A DNA stretch of 50,251 nt from a virus: IMG/VR virus record IMGVR_UViG_3300027777_000053, positions 1 through 50,251 of that record. One strand, given 5' to 3'. Under the pieces are notes generated by a model. It worked only from the letters and a program-made list of their open reading frames with translations. It made no database searches and was not told where the DNA came from. How positions within the stretch are numbered: position 1 is the first letter of the stretch; the number at the start of each line of letters is the position of its first letter. A program made the translations under genes and the position numbers. This document shows positions 15,639-21,725 of this stretch, one piece after another.

Positions 15639-17180
15639 TTAATAGTATGCAGCCGTGCGGCGGCGAAAGATTGACGGCTCGTCCCGTTCATCTGAATCCA
15701 ACGCAATAAAACCGCCTTGGCGGTACCGTAACAGGGCTTGGGTGGTCGTGTCCACGTAATCGTCATTTTCCCCAACGGGAAATGCGGCAATCTCTTCAAT
15801 CACTTCGCGCGCCCAGCGCGTATCGGGTGCCCAAACTTTTCCTGAATGAAATAAGTCACTTACGGCGTTCATGCGAACCATTTTGTCATTACCGCGACTA
15901 GGCGAAAATTCCTGAACGGGAATGCCCATAGCCCGTAACTCTTGGATAAGCGGAGCGCCCGCTGCCTTTTTCTCCACAATGAACGCATCTGGACTCCACT
16001 CCTTCCAGTGTTTGAACGCCGTCGCCTTTAATTCTGGGAACGCCATCCTATCCTTGAACGCATCAAGCAGAATTAGCTGCGGCGAGTTGTTCTCTTCTTC
16101 GTTATAGAAGACGCCCCATGTGGTGCACGCGGAATAGTCGGAGTTGTTCTTGGTTTCAAACGCGGTATCCCACGACTGGATAATGTACTCACAAGTGGGT
16201 GGGTCGTCGTTAGGCCAAATGCGCCAATGCTTGCGCGAAACAACCGCCGAAGTGTCAGCCGTGGGCTGCTGCATGTACTGCGCGTTCCAGAAACGCGGGT
16301 CCATATTGGCTTTTTTGCTTTTTAGCTGGTCGAGCGGCCACTGCTCGGGCCAAAGCGACTTCTCGTTTGGCGTATCCTCGTTCAGGATCGCCGGCAGCTC
16401 AACAATTTCCCATTGATCGGCGTCTGGGTTCTTGGTTTGGTAGTCGATCAGGCGTCCCGTCAGGTCAATCAGCGACCAGCGAGTCATAATTACTATAATA
16501 GCGCCCCCCGGCATCAAGCGCTGTAGCGGCCCCTGCTGAAACCAGTTCCATGCCGTATCAAAAGCCAGCCTAGAGTTAGCGCGAACGTCCTGTTCTGAGT
16601 GTGGGTCGTCGATTACGAACAGATCCGCTCCGCGCCCCGCTAGCGCGCCTCCTACGCCTGCGGCGTAGTACTGGCCTCCCGCAGTAGTCGACCACTTCCC
16701 AGCGGCCTTCTGGTCCTCTGCCACGCCCGTTTGGGGGAAAACTTCCGCGTACTCCTCAGTGGAGATCAGATTTCGGATGCGGCGACCAAAATCTTCGGAC
16801 AAACTCGCTGTGTGCGTGCCCATGATGATCTTCTTCTCGGGGTACTTGCCCAAGAAATACGCTGGAAACAGGTAAGACGAGAACTCGGACTTACCCATAC
16901 GGGGCGCGATGTTGATAATCACGCGCTTTTTGTCCCCAGAAAGGACGGCCTCAAAGATTTTTGCTAGCTTTTTATGGTGGGCGCCCACCTTGAACCCCGG
17001 ATATACGGCGGTTGCAAACCCCAGCATGGATGTTTTTGCTGCGCCCAAGCGCGCGCGGTGCTCACGGATCTGCAAATCCTCAAATAGCTCCATCTTGTCC
17101 TTGGTGGACATGTGGGGCAGCGCCCGCTGGAGCGCATGCAGCTCCGCTTTACTAAGCGTCGTGAAGCTGTTGGGATTCAT
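15639..17180 (-). CDS. terL: Terminase large subunit
   Basis: 513 residues. ATPase domain: Walker A-like IAPRMGKSEFSS (about 91-102), Walker B LFVIDDPH (187-194) and a coupling-type segment IIVIMTRWSLIDLTG (228-242). Nuclease domain: SWDTAFETKNNSDYSACTTW with the first metal-binding Asp at about 338, and AFIVEKKAAGAPLIQELR further on. It powers DNA packaging into the procapsid and cuts the concatemer. The start ATG lies inside the end of the small-subunit gene (29-bp overlap). Length is normal for the family. Confidence 0.95.
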   Translation of the reverse strand: MNPNSFTTLSKAELHALQRALPHMSTKDKMELFEDLQIREHRARLGAAKTSMLGFATAVYPGFKVGAHHKKLAKIFEAVLSGDKKRVIINIAPRMGKSEFSSYLFPAYFLGKYPEKKIIMGTHTASLSEDFGRRIRNLISTEEYAEVFPQTGVAEDQKAAGKWSTTAGGQYYAAGVGGALAGRGADLFVIDDPHSEQDVRANSRLAFDTAWNWFQQGPLQRLMPGGAIIVIMTRWSLIDLTGRLIDYQTKNPDADQWEIVELPAILNEDTPNEKSLWPEQWPLDQLKSKKANMDPRFWNAQYMQQPTADTSAVVSRKHWRIWPNDDPPTCEYIIQSWDTAFETKNNSDYSACTTWGVFYNEEENNSPQLILLDAFKDRMAFPELKATAFKHWKEWSPDAFIVEKKAAGAPLIQELRAMGIPVQEFSPSRGNDKMVRMNAVSDLFHSGKVWAPDTRWAREVIEEIAAFPVGENDDYVDTTTQALLRYRQGGFIALDSDERDEPSIFRRRTAAYY

Positions 17181-17733
17181 TTATGTCAACAACATCGACA
17201 ACCTGCATAAACCGATTGAGTTTTTCTTTAATGCGCGTCTCCAACTCGGAGTCGGTCATCTCGGTTTTCTTGATTTCAATCTTCTCAGTAAACAATCCCA
17301 CCTCGGTTACCTTGCCGAGTAGCGCTAAAGCCTTTAGCCGAATGTTTGGGTTGTTGCTGGTCGTCTCTTCAAGGATCTTGGCCACCGTATAGCCGCGCAG
17401 CTCTTTAGCCTGCTGCACAAACTCCCAATCATAGGCCGTCAACATCCCAGTTAACTGGCGAACAGCTAACGGCGTCTTCAGTTCAACAAGCGCCTCCTTC
17501 TTTTTGTCGTCGTCAGTTACCGTAACCAGCGACTGGAACGCTTCGCGCGCACTGGAAGCCTCTAAGCCATCAACGATCTCTTCATCTGGCGTCACACCTA
17601 AGCGCTCCAACCAGTCTGCCGTGGCGTACTGCGCAGACAAAACTTGACTGGGTTCGGCCTTTTTGAGCGGCACGAAATCCCCCGGGTCGGTAACGTCGGG
17701 TTCAAAGTCAGCGATGTGATTGAGGATACCCAT
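17152..17733 (-). CDS. terS: Terminase small subunit-like protein
   Basis: 193 residues from ATG 17733; the frame remains open up to 18123, but that extension is G/C-repeat-driven Pro/Ala/Arg sequence and is not credible. The visible pattern includes QYATADWLERLGVTPDEEIV, LVELKTPLAVRQLTGMLTAY, IRLKALALLGKVTEVGLFTE and a C-terminal helix TDSELETRIKEKLNRFMQVV. The 'LKALALLGKVTEVGLFTE' part is typical for small terminase or packaging-recognition proteins, and it overlaps terL. It should bind the packaging start site on the phage DNA; that site was not identified. Confidence 0.75.
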   Translation of the reverse strand: MGILNHIADFEPDVTDPGDFVPLKKAEPSQVLSAQYATADWLERLGVTPDEEIVDGLEASSAREAFQSLVTVTDDDKKKEALVELKTPLAVRQLTGMLTAYDWEFVQQAKELRGYTVAKILEETTSNNPNIRLKALALLGKVTEVGLFTEKIEIKKTEMTDSELETRIKEKLNRFMQVVDVVDINESQQLHDA

Positions 17734-17901
17734 ACTCTGGAGTTTAGCGTTAGACAAAAAGTTTAGCAAATTTTTATAGTAGTGGGATGGGGGCGCGTTT
17801 TGCTTTGGTAGGGGGGTGTGTTGTGTATGAGGTTTTACAAAGTGGGTGGAGCGGGTGAAGAACAGTGTTCGTGGCGGCGCGACCCACGCCATCGCACAGA
17901 C

Positions 17902-17922
17902 GGGGGTGGGGGGTGGGTGGGG
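17902..17922 (+). repeat. G-quadruplex motif in control region
   Basis: Runs of 5, 6, 3 and 4 G separated by single T bases on the plus strand. Short loops of this kind give very stable parallel quadruplexes in vitro. It lies in the 503-bp intergenic region between divergent blocks, just before the first inverted repeat and the 9-bp tandem array. Confidence 0.75.
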
Positions 17923-17923
17923 T

Positions 17924-17938
17924 CGGCAGAATCTGCCG
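17924..17938. repeat. Inverted repeat IR1 (CGGCAG-AAT-CTGCCG)
   Basis: Perfect 6-bp arms around a 3-base centre. It is the first member of a family with the same layout (CGGCAR-N3-YTGCCG) found in the two intergenic regions around the 18.2-20.1 kb cassette. It could be an operator for a dimeric regulator or an RNA hairpin. Confidence 0.7.
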
Positions 17939-17954
17939 GGTGAACGGACGGCGA

Positions 17955-17997
17955 GGGCGGAGCGGGCGGAGCGGGCGGAGCGGGCGGAGCGGGCGGA
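17955..17997. repeat. Tandem 9-bp repeat (GGGCGGAGC)
   Basis: Four complete head-to-tail copies of GGGCGGAGC plus a seven-base partial copy. It is directly followed by the GCCGGC stem-loops. Such G-rich tandem units in a non-coding control region may bind a protein (iteron-like) or be slippage-grown. Nothing codes here on either strand that I would accept. Confidence 0.75.
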
Positions 17998-18003
17998 TTG
18001 ATG

Positions 18004-18045
18004 GCCGGCTGCGCCGGCATCGGGAACATGGCCGGCTGCGCCGGC
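18004..18045. repeat. Two copies of stem-loop GCCGGC-TGC-GCCGGC
   Basis: Two identical 15-base units (18004-18018 and 18031-18045), each with 6-bp arms and a TGC centre, both preceded by ATG. The half-site GCCGGC and 3-base spacing resemble the CGGCAA family, and they lie between IR1 and IR3. Probably part of the same set of sites. Confidence 0.65.
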
Positions 18046-18061
18046 GGATGGATTAGGTACA

Positions 18062-18076
18062 CGGCAAAGATTGCCG
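18062..18076. repeat. Inverted repeat IR3 (CGGCAA-AGA-TTGCCG)
   Basis: Perfect 6-bp arms with a 3-base centre; a canonical member of the CGGCAA-N3-TTGCCG family. It lies 108 bp before the sigma-54-type promoter, in the range where enhancer or operator sites may act. Confidence 0.7.
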
Positions 18077-18092
18077 CCCCATGAATTAATTG

Positions 18093-18109
18093 CCGGCAAG
18101 GTTTGCCGG
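18093..18109. repeat. Inverted repeat IR4 (CCGGCAA-GGT-TTGCCGG)
   Basis: Perfect 7-bp arms around GGT; same family as IR3 and about three helical turns downstream of it (centre-to-centre 32 bp). The similar phasing would place two protein dimers on the same DNA face. Confidence 0.7.
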
Positions 18110-18169
18110 TTGGTTGGTGTCAAACGCGGGTACTGACGTATTTATGCGGGTTTCCGGGTAGGTTCTGGC

Positions 18170-18185
18170 TGGCACGGCGATTGCA
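18170..18185 (+). promoter_or_regulatory. Sigma-54-type promoter
   Basis: TGGCACGGCGATTGCA matches the RpoN consensus TGGCACG-N4-TTGCW at every fixed position: -24 GG at 18171-18172 and -12 GC at 18183-18184. It is preceded by C (YTGGCAC) as in the consensus. Predicted start of transcription is near 18196, about 41 bp before the first gene of the plus-strand cassette. Such a promoter needs RNA polymerase with RpoN and an ATP-driven activator; candidate activator sites are the upstream inverted repeats. Confidence 0.65.
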
Positions 18186-18197
18186 TTAGATTGTGTG

Positions 18198-18212
18198 CGG
18201 CAAGTCTCGCCG
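18198..18212. repeat. Inverted repeat IR5 (CGGCAA-GTC-TCGCCG)
   Basis: Five of six arm positions pair; one base differs from the TTGCCG half-site. It begins about two bases after the predicted sigma-54 start point, so it would be a 5'-end RNA hairpin or an operator over the start site. Confidence 0.6.
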
Positions 18213-18236
18213 TTGTTTTAACCGGAGTCTAACGAA

Positions 18237-18422
18237 ATGAATAAGTCCGAATTGCGCGAAATTGTTTTCGTCATCCAGTACCACAAACTCGGCATGCGTG
18301 ACACGGCGGCGAGGGCATTGTCCGCGCTAATCCGCGCGGCACGCACTAAACGATCATCCGCCGCATTGTGGGAATACGCGACGCTGCTGGGACTGGACAA
18401 CCACCCGGACTTCATTGTCTGA
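18237..18422 (+). CDS. Small hypothetical protein (61 aa), first gene of cassette
   Basis: MNKSELREIVFVIQYHKLGM, RDTAARALSALIRAARTKRS, SAALWEYATLLGLDNHPDFI V. Mostly helical and basic. GGAG lies upstream of the ATG with rather long spacing. It is the first gene behind the sigma-54-type promoter. Its GC-rich codon choice (many GCG and CGC codons) matches the other genes of the cassette and differs from the polymerase region. No family is recognised. Confidence 0.65.
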   Translation: MNKSELREIVFVIQYHKLGMRDTAARALSALIRAARTKRSSAALWEYATLLGLDNHPDFIV

Positions 18423-18480
18423 AACGAACCCAAACGAACCCAAACGAACCTAAACGAACATCGGCGCGCTACGGCGCGCC
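18422..18480 (+). repeat. 10-bp tandem repeat plus stable stem-loop
   Basis: Four head-to-tail units of AAACGAACCC (the last two with one base changed), 18422-18461, are followed by a 7-bp stem GGCGCGC/GCGCGCC with a TACG loop (18463-18480). The stem-loop has no T-tract, so it is more likely an mRNA-processing or stability element between the first two genes than a full terminator. Confidence 0.7.
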
Positions 18481-18502
18481 ACACTAACCCGGAGAATCGA
18501 CC

Positions 18503-18709
18503 ATGAACGAAATCAAGTATGCAATCCGCCGCGCGATCCGTCGCGCAGTTTCGCCCTATCGGGTTGTAATCATAGACGCGGACGGAGACCGCTACGTGCA
18601 CCGTGCGCGGACGACGCGAGAGGCTCGCGGATGGCTAGGATGCTATCGGTCCGGCATCGGCATTATTTACACTCGGTCCGGCCGCATCGCCGCCGTTCGC
18701 ATCGCATAA
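18503..18709 (+). CDS. Small basic hypothetical protein (68 aa)
   Basis: MNEIKYAIRRAIRRAVSPYR, VVIIDADGDRYVHRARTTRE, ARGWLGCYRSGIGIIYTRSG, RIAAVRIA. A basic first helix is followed by a beta-rich part, with 16 Arg in 68 residues. GGAG with good spacing precedes the start. The layout suggests a small DNA- or RNA-binding protein, but no known domain is seen. Confidence 0.65.
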   Translation: MNEIKYAIRRAIRRAVSPYRVVIIDADGDRYVHRARTTREARGWLGCYRSGIGIIYTRSGRIAAVRIA

Positions 18710-18719
18710 GGGGCCGGCC

Positions 18720-18938
18720 ATGTCATCAATCAGTGACCCCAACAAAATCGCACTATTCAGATTGTGCACGCTGCGCACCGGATTAAGACTTGAAATCGCG
18801 GGCATGCGTCGCGCGGGTAAGTCGTCTTATTCCATCCTCAAAACCGAATATGGATATAGGGGAACCCGGGAAGCCGTCCTGGCCGCAGTGAAGGACGATA
18901 TCGCCCAGGCATTTACCGCAATGGAGGCCGCCGAATGA
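18720..18938 (+). CDS. Small helical hypothetical protein (72 aa)
   Basis: MSSISDPNKIALFRLCTLRT, GLRLEIAGMRRAGKSSYSIL, KTEYGYRGTREAVLAAVKDD, IAQAFTAMEAAE. The pattern 'LR-GL-LE-AGMR--GKSSYSILK-EYG--G-RE' recalls a small family common on plasmids and phages of Burkholderia-like hosts; function unknown. AAGGGG lies upstream, and its stop overlaps the next start by 4 bp. Confidence 0.7.
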   Translation: MSSISDPNKIALFRLCTLRTGLRLEIAGMRRAGKSSYSILKTEYGYRGTREAVLAAVKDDIAQAFTAMEAAE

Positions 18939-19408
18939 ATTACGAACCCCACACACTAGCGCGGTGGACACTGCCCGACAGCTACGGCGGCGAGCATTGG
19001 CCCGAATACTTTGTTTTTCTTGCGCAGAACCGCGACAGCGACGCGCTAGCGCGCTCTAACTTTATCTGCGGGTTAAAGGCCATTGGCGGCGAGTCTGAAA
19101 CGGTTCACATTGTCCGAGAGCGCCACTGGGCAGTTGGTTGGGTCGAATGGATCGCAATCCACCAAGACGACGCGGCGGCGCTTGAAGCGGCGGATAGCGT
19201 AGCGGCGGCGCTTACGGATTACCCTGTGGTTTCCGACGATCATTGGTCCGAATTGGAATATACGGAAGCGGCGGACTATTGGGAGCGGATGCGCATCCGC
19301 GACCGCATCGATTGTTGCGCTCGCGCGGGTATATCTATTTTCGCCGCTCGCCGCGACTACCTGCCCCCGGATGACACGGGCGCTTTATTGGAATTGCTGA
19401 GGGATTGA
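18935..19408 (+). CDS. Conserved phage/plasmid hypothetical protein (157 aa)
   Basis: The central blocks SDALARSNFICGLKAIGGES, RERHWAVGWVEWIAIHQDDA, ALTDYPVVSDDHWSELEYTE and RDRIDCCARAGISIFAARRD recall a protein type carried by phages and plasmids of beta- and gammaproteobacteria. The function is unknown; it is presumably an accessory protein. It is coupled to the upstream gene by ATGA, with GGAGG seven bases before the start. It has no enzyme motif I can name and no membrane segment. A long double stem-loop follows its stop. Confidence 0.75.
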   Translation: MNYEPHTLARWTLPDSYGGEHWPEYFVFLAQNRDSDALARSNFICGLKAIGGESETVHIVRERHWAVGWVEWIAIHQDDAAALEAADSVAAALTDYPVVSDDHWSELEYTEAADYWERMRIRDRIDCCARAGISIFAARRDYLPPDDTGALLELLRD

Positions 19409-19413
19409 TCGCC

Positions 19414-19472
19414 GCCGCCCACTAGTGGGCGGCACACCATAGCGTCGGATAGTCCGGGGCTATGGTGTGCCG
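19414..19472 (+). promoter_or_regulatory. Overlapping stem-loops between cassette genes
   Basis: A perfect 20-bp palindrome (10-bp half-sites, 19414-19433) overlaps by four bases a second stem of 14 bp (19430-19443 with 19459-19472) and a 15-base loop. In RNA the two can compete for 19430-19433. T6 occurs downstream after a gap of about 10 bases, so the second stem is only a weak terminator. It may be a processing site, an attenuator or a protein-binding site. Confidence 0.6.
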
Positions 19473-19500
19473 ATGTTGGCATTTTTTGGGAGCGTAGAGC

Positions 19501-19734
19501 ATGAGACTTAATTTTGAGCATACGGACACTTTCGGCGGAGAATCGAACTATTCGTGGGTCCGCCGCGATACTGTTGAAGCCCCCGACACCTTGTCGGATC
19601 GCGCCATTGTGCGCCGTGCGAAAGCTTGGGCCGGATTATCGGGCATCCGCTCGCGCGTTGAAAAATTTGGCGACATGATTGCCATTCATCCGCGCGGTAT
19701 TTGTCACGTCGTTTTCATCACATTCGGAGAGTAA
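19501..19734 (+). CDS. Small conserved hypothetical protein (77 aa)
   Basis: MRLNFEHTDTFGGESNYSWV, RRDTVEAPDTLSDRAIVRRA, KAWAGLSGIRSRVEKFGDMI, AIHPRGICHVVFITFGE. The motif order (FGGE-NY-WV-R, SDRA-VRRAKAW-GL-G-R, G-M-A--P-G--HVVFI) is one I have seen in small accessory genes of GC-rich phages and plasmids, next to GWTNYETW genes as here. It starts after the double stem-loop with GGGAG about seven bases upstream. Function unknown. Confidence 0.7.
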   Translation: MRLNFEHTDTFGGESNYSWVRRDTVEAPDTLSDRAIVRRAKAWAGLSGIRSRVEKFGDMIAIHPRGICHVVFITFGE

Positions 19735-19736
19735 GC

Positions 19737-19979
19737 ATGAGCAACTATAACGGCTGGACTAACTACGAAACGTGGCGCGTCAACTTAGAATTCTTCGATG
19801 GCTACCAAGGCGTCCTCGATCATGAGACCGCGCGCGAAATGGTCGAGGAGCACATCAACGAAACAACTAAAGAGGGCTTGTCGCGCGATTGGGCGCTCTC
19901 ATTTGTCTCTAATGTCAACTGGCACGAAATCGCCGAGCACTACCAAGACGAAGAAGATGCTGAGGATGACGCGCAATGA
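19737..19979 (+). CDS. GWTNYETW-family small protein (80 aa)
   Basis: Starts MSNYNGWTNYETWRVNLEFF; this opening defines a wide family of small phage and plasmid proteins of unknown function. The start at 19737 is chosen over the upstream-extended frame because of the family start and the GGAG eight bases upstream. The rest is acidic and helical (RDWALSFVSNVNWHEIAEHY, then an Asp/Glu tail). The very acidic end could mimic DNA, but that is speculation. It lies two bases after the previous stop and overlaps the next start (ATGA). Confidence 0.78.
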   Translation: MSNYNGWTNYETWRVNLEFFDGYQGVLDHETAREMVEEHINETTKEGLSRDWALSFVSNVNWHEIAEHYQDEEDAEDDAQ

Positions 19980-20137
19980 GACTCCACCCTACCCATGCTC
20001 AGGCCGCTACCCTAGCGGCACAATTGCAACGCGACGACACCGAGTGGAGTTACCGGGTAGTCCGCGCGCCTACGGCGCGCATCGCCTACGTTATTGAGGT
20101 CCGCGACGAGAGAGGGGTGCACCTCGGGTATCTGTAA
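19976..20137 (+). CDS. Small hypothetical protein (53 aa), last of cassette
   Basis: A short frame, coupled by ATGA to the GWTNYETW gene: MRLHPTHAQAATLAAQLQRD, DTEWSYRVVRAPTARIAYVI, EVRDERGVHLGYL. The 'WSYRVV-AP-ARIAYVIEV-DE-G-HLGYL' end is a plausible beta-hairpin fold. It ends 33 bp before the terminator. The GC-rich codon choice matches the cassette. A palindrome GCGCGCC-TAC-GGCGCGC is inside its coding sequence (20064-20080). Confidence 0.6.
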   Translation: MRLHPTHAQAATLAAQLQRDDTEWSYRVVRAPTARIAYVIEVRDERGVHLGYL

Positions 20138-20146
20138 CGCACCAGA

Positions 20147-20194
20147 GCCGGCCCCCGGGCCGGCGCATTCTCCGCCCCTTCGGGGGTTTTTTTT
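20147..20194 (+). terminator. Intrinsic terminator ending the 18.2-20.1 kb cassette
   Basis: An 8-bp all-GC stem (20147-20154 with 20157-20164) is followed by a second stem CCCC-TTCG-GGGG (20175-20186) that runs straight into eight T (20187-20194). TTCG tetraloop plus T-tract is a typical Rho-independent terminator; the first stem may strengthen it. It sits ten bases after the last cassette gene. Confidence 0.85.
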
Positions 20195-20207
20195 GTGCCC
20201 ATCGTAT

Positions 20208-20222
20208 CGGCAATACTTGCCG
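20208..20222. repeat. Inverted repeat IR6 (CGGCAA-TAC-TTGCCG)
   Basis: Perfect 6-bp arms with a 3-base centre, same family as IR3-IR5. It lies just after the cassette terminator. Confidence 0.7.
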
Positions 20223-20232
20223 CCCCATAGGG

Positions 20233-20316
20233 GCGACCGTGGGGGTTGCAGGCGCGTTAGGCTGACCGGCAATAATTGCCGGTGATATAGCGACCGTGGG
20301 GGTTGCAGGCGCGTTA
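20233..20316 (+). repeat. Two 27-bp direct repeats
   Basis: Identical 27-base copies at 20233-20259 and 20290-20316, spaced 57 bp start to start; each begins GCGACCGTGGGGGTTGCAGG. IR7 lies exactly between them. Perfect conservation in non-coding DNA suggests a functional site (replication or regulator binding) or a recent duplication. Confidence 0.8.
20265..20283. repeat. Inverted repeat IR7 (ACCGGCAA-TAA-TTGCCGGT)
   Basis: Perfect 8-bp arms around TAA, the longest member of the CGGCAA family (19 bp). It is flanked by the two 27-bp direct repeats, which makes it the best candidate for a high-affinity site. Confidence 0.75.
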
Positions 20317-20594
20317 AGTGTAAAAGACTAGACAAATGTTGTTTTTTTACAACAGTCTAAATTTATCCCGATTTGTCCGCACCCCCGGACGCTCTGTAAC
20401 CCGCGTCAATCCTAGCGCTCAATGTCAAAGTCCGGCGAATACCTACATATATATCTATATCTATATCTTATATATTAATACACATACGTGGACGCCCGGA
20501 CGCTGCCGCTCTTTCCCTTCCTCCCTTTTTCATCCGCGCGATTTTCGTAGGTATTGCCGGGCCTTAAACCCTGAAACATAAGCAGCACAAGGGG
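20317..20594. other. AT-rich non-coding segment, possible origin or promoter region
   Basis: No credible gene. It holds a TGTTGT/ACAACA stem with a T6 loop (20337-20354) and a stretch of nearly pure A/T with repeated TATATCTA units (20446-20482). A 14-base inverted repeat with a single-base bulge (20432-20446 against 20547-20560) encloses about 100 bp including the A/T tract. An easily melted tract beside direct repeats is what a replication origin would show; a promoter for the replication genes is also possible. Confidence 0.45.
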
Positions 20595-20606
20595 TTGACA
20601 GCGTCC

Positions 20607-21284
20607 ATGCCCAAAGACATAATAGGAAAATTCGAACAAGGCCGGACATTTATGGAAAAATCCCCCCTAAAACACGCTGTTCACTGCCCAAAATGCAACA
20701 GAATCCTCCCCCCGCACCTCTTCCACTACCTAATTTCGCGCAACCAAGCTATCGCCAGAGGCTACTCCGGCGCTCACCCCATCCGTTTCCACTCTAAGTA
20801 CTGCAAAGACTGTAGGCACCCAGCCGAGCGTAAACTGTCAAAGCAAACCACTGCCGAGCTAAACAACCTAGTCGAGACAGGGGACATCAGCAAGGGACAC
20901 GCTCAACGACTCATCGAACAGAAAGTCAAACGCAAGTCCAAGGCGTGCAGCGAAGCCTCAAAGAGAAGATGGGAGCGCCCAAGCACACAGGCATGGAATG
21001 ACTGGTTGTCTTATCTTAGACACGAGATAGACCTGACCAAGCGACAGCGGCGCTACGCACAAAAGATCGGAGACCCCAACACCATCGAGTTCTGCGACGC
21101 TGCTATCGTCTTGCTTCAAGTGATGGTAGACAGACTGAAGACCCGCGAGTTCCTCAAAGAGACGCTCGCACCCGGCGAGAACCCGCTCCAGTGGCCAGAA
21201 CCAGAGCGCTCAGACGTAGCGAAACTGTGGGCCAACATCGTGCCGTCCATCACAAAACCACCAAGATCACCAATATTTTTGTAA
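20607..21284 (+). CDS. Zinc-finger protein, possible DNA-binding
   Basis: 225 residues from ATG 20607. A TTG at 20595 would add four residues, but AAGGGG directly abuts it; ATG 20652 is another option. Two Cys pairs (Cys27-x2-Cys30 in HCPKCNRILPP; Cys66-x2-Cys69 in KYCKDCRHP) form a likely zinc site of the kind found in HNH-associated or phage regulatory proteins. Next come a basic helical part (ERKLSKQTTAELNNLVETGD, VKRKSKACSEASKRRWERPS) and a C-terminal helical domain. It is the first gene after the AT-rich region, suggesting an early regulator or replication role. No catalytic motif is seen. Confidence 0.6.
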   Translation: MPKDIIGKFEQGRTFMEKSPLKHAVHCPKCNRILPPHLFHYLISRNQAIARGYSGAHPIRFHSKYCKDCRHPAERKLSKQTTAELNNLVETGDISKGHAQRLIEQKVKRKSKACSEASKRRWERPSTQAWNDWLSYLRHEIDLTKRQRRYAQKIGDPNTIEFCDAAIVLLQVMVDRLKTREFLKETLAPGENPLQWPEPERSDVAKLWANIVPSITKPPRSPIFL

Positions 21285-21289
21285 AACGC

Positions 21290-21319
21290 TTGACACTCTT
21301 GAAAAAAGCGCAGTAACCT
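21290..21319 (+). promoter_or_regulatory. Sigma-70-like promoter for replication operon
   Basis: TTGACA (21290-21295, consensus -35), 18 bases, TAACCT (21314-21319, weak -10). It lies in the only gap before a long run of coupled genes (21351-26348), 32 bp before the first start codon. Confidence 0.5.
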
Positions 21320-21350
21320 ACAGTCTCAATCAACCAAACAGAGGTACCCG

Positions 21351-21725
21351 ATGGCACGCAAGACCTACAGAGAGCATGTGTTCGACTACATTCTAGCCAA
21401 CCAAGGGGCTACGCTTCGCTCAGTACAGGAAGCGTTTTACTATGATCGCCCCGGCGCAGATGCCAACAGTGTGTGTTTGGCTAAGGTAGAAGTAACAAAT
21501 TTTGTACGCGATCTGCGCGAAGCTCACCAAGTGAGCCTCTCAACGGACAATAGGTTGTACGCCGTAACTAAGGAGTACGCACCCCCAAGAAGACGCAACG
21601 CTGTTGACCTACCGCAACATACCCCACCGCAGACGCCCGAGCAGGCCGTCGACACGATCCTCTCAACGCTAAACATACAGACCGCCGCCATCCTGCGGCA
21701 CAAACTCAACGAGATGTTCAAATGA
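21351..21725 (+). CDS. Hypothetical protein, possible winged helix (124 aa)
   Basis: MARKTYREHVFDYILANQGA, TLRSVQEAFYYDRPGADANS, then VTNFVRDLREAHQVSLSTDN and RLYAVTKEYAPP. The helix-helix-strand order of the first 75 residues looks like a winged-helix fold (REHVFDYILAN / VQEAF / VTNFVRDLREA / RLYAV). A Pro-rich linker and a C-terminal helix follow. AGAGG precedes the start. It overlaps the next gene by 4 bp. A regulatory role for the operon is a guess. Confidence 0.6.
   Translation: MARKTYREHVFDYILANQGATLRSVQEAFYYDRPGADANSVCLAKVEVTNFVRDLREAHQVSLSTDNRLYAVTKEYAPPRRRNAVDLPQHTPPQTPEQAVDTILSTLNIQTAAILRHKLNEMFK

Noticed and set aside
17734-18123. N-terminal extension of the small terminase frame through the GC-rich control region.
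   Set aside because: The extension is made of Ala-Pro-Pro and Ser-Ala-Arg units from the tandem DNA repeats; the protein-like sequence begins at ATG 17733.
20147-20316. CRISPR-like array from the repeated elements.
   Set aside because: Only two 27-bp copies exist and the spacer region holds a palindrome; there are no cas genes apart from a Cas4-like nuclease of replication type.
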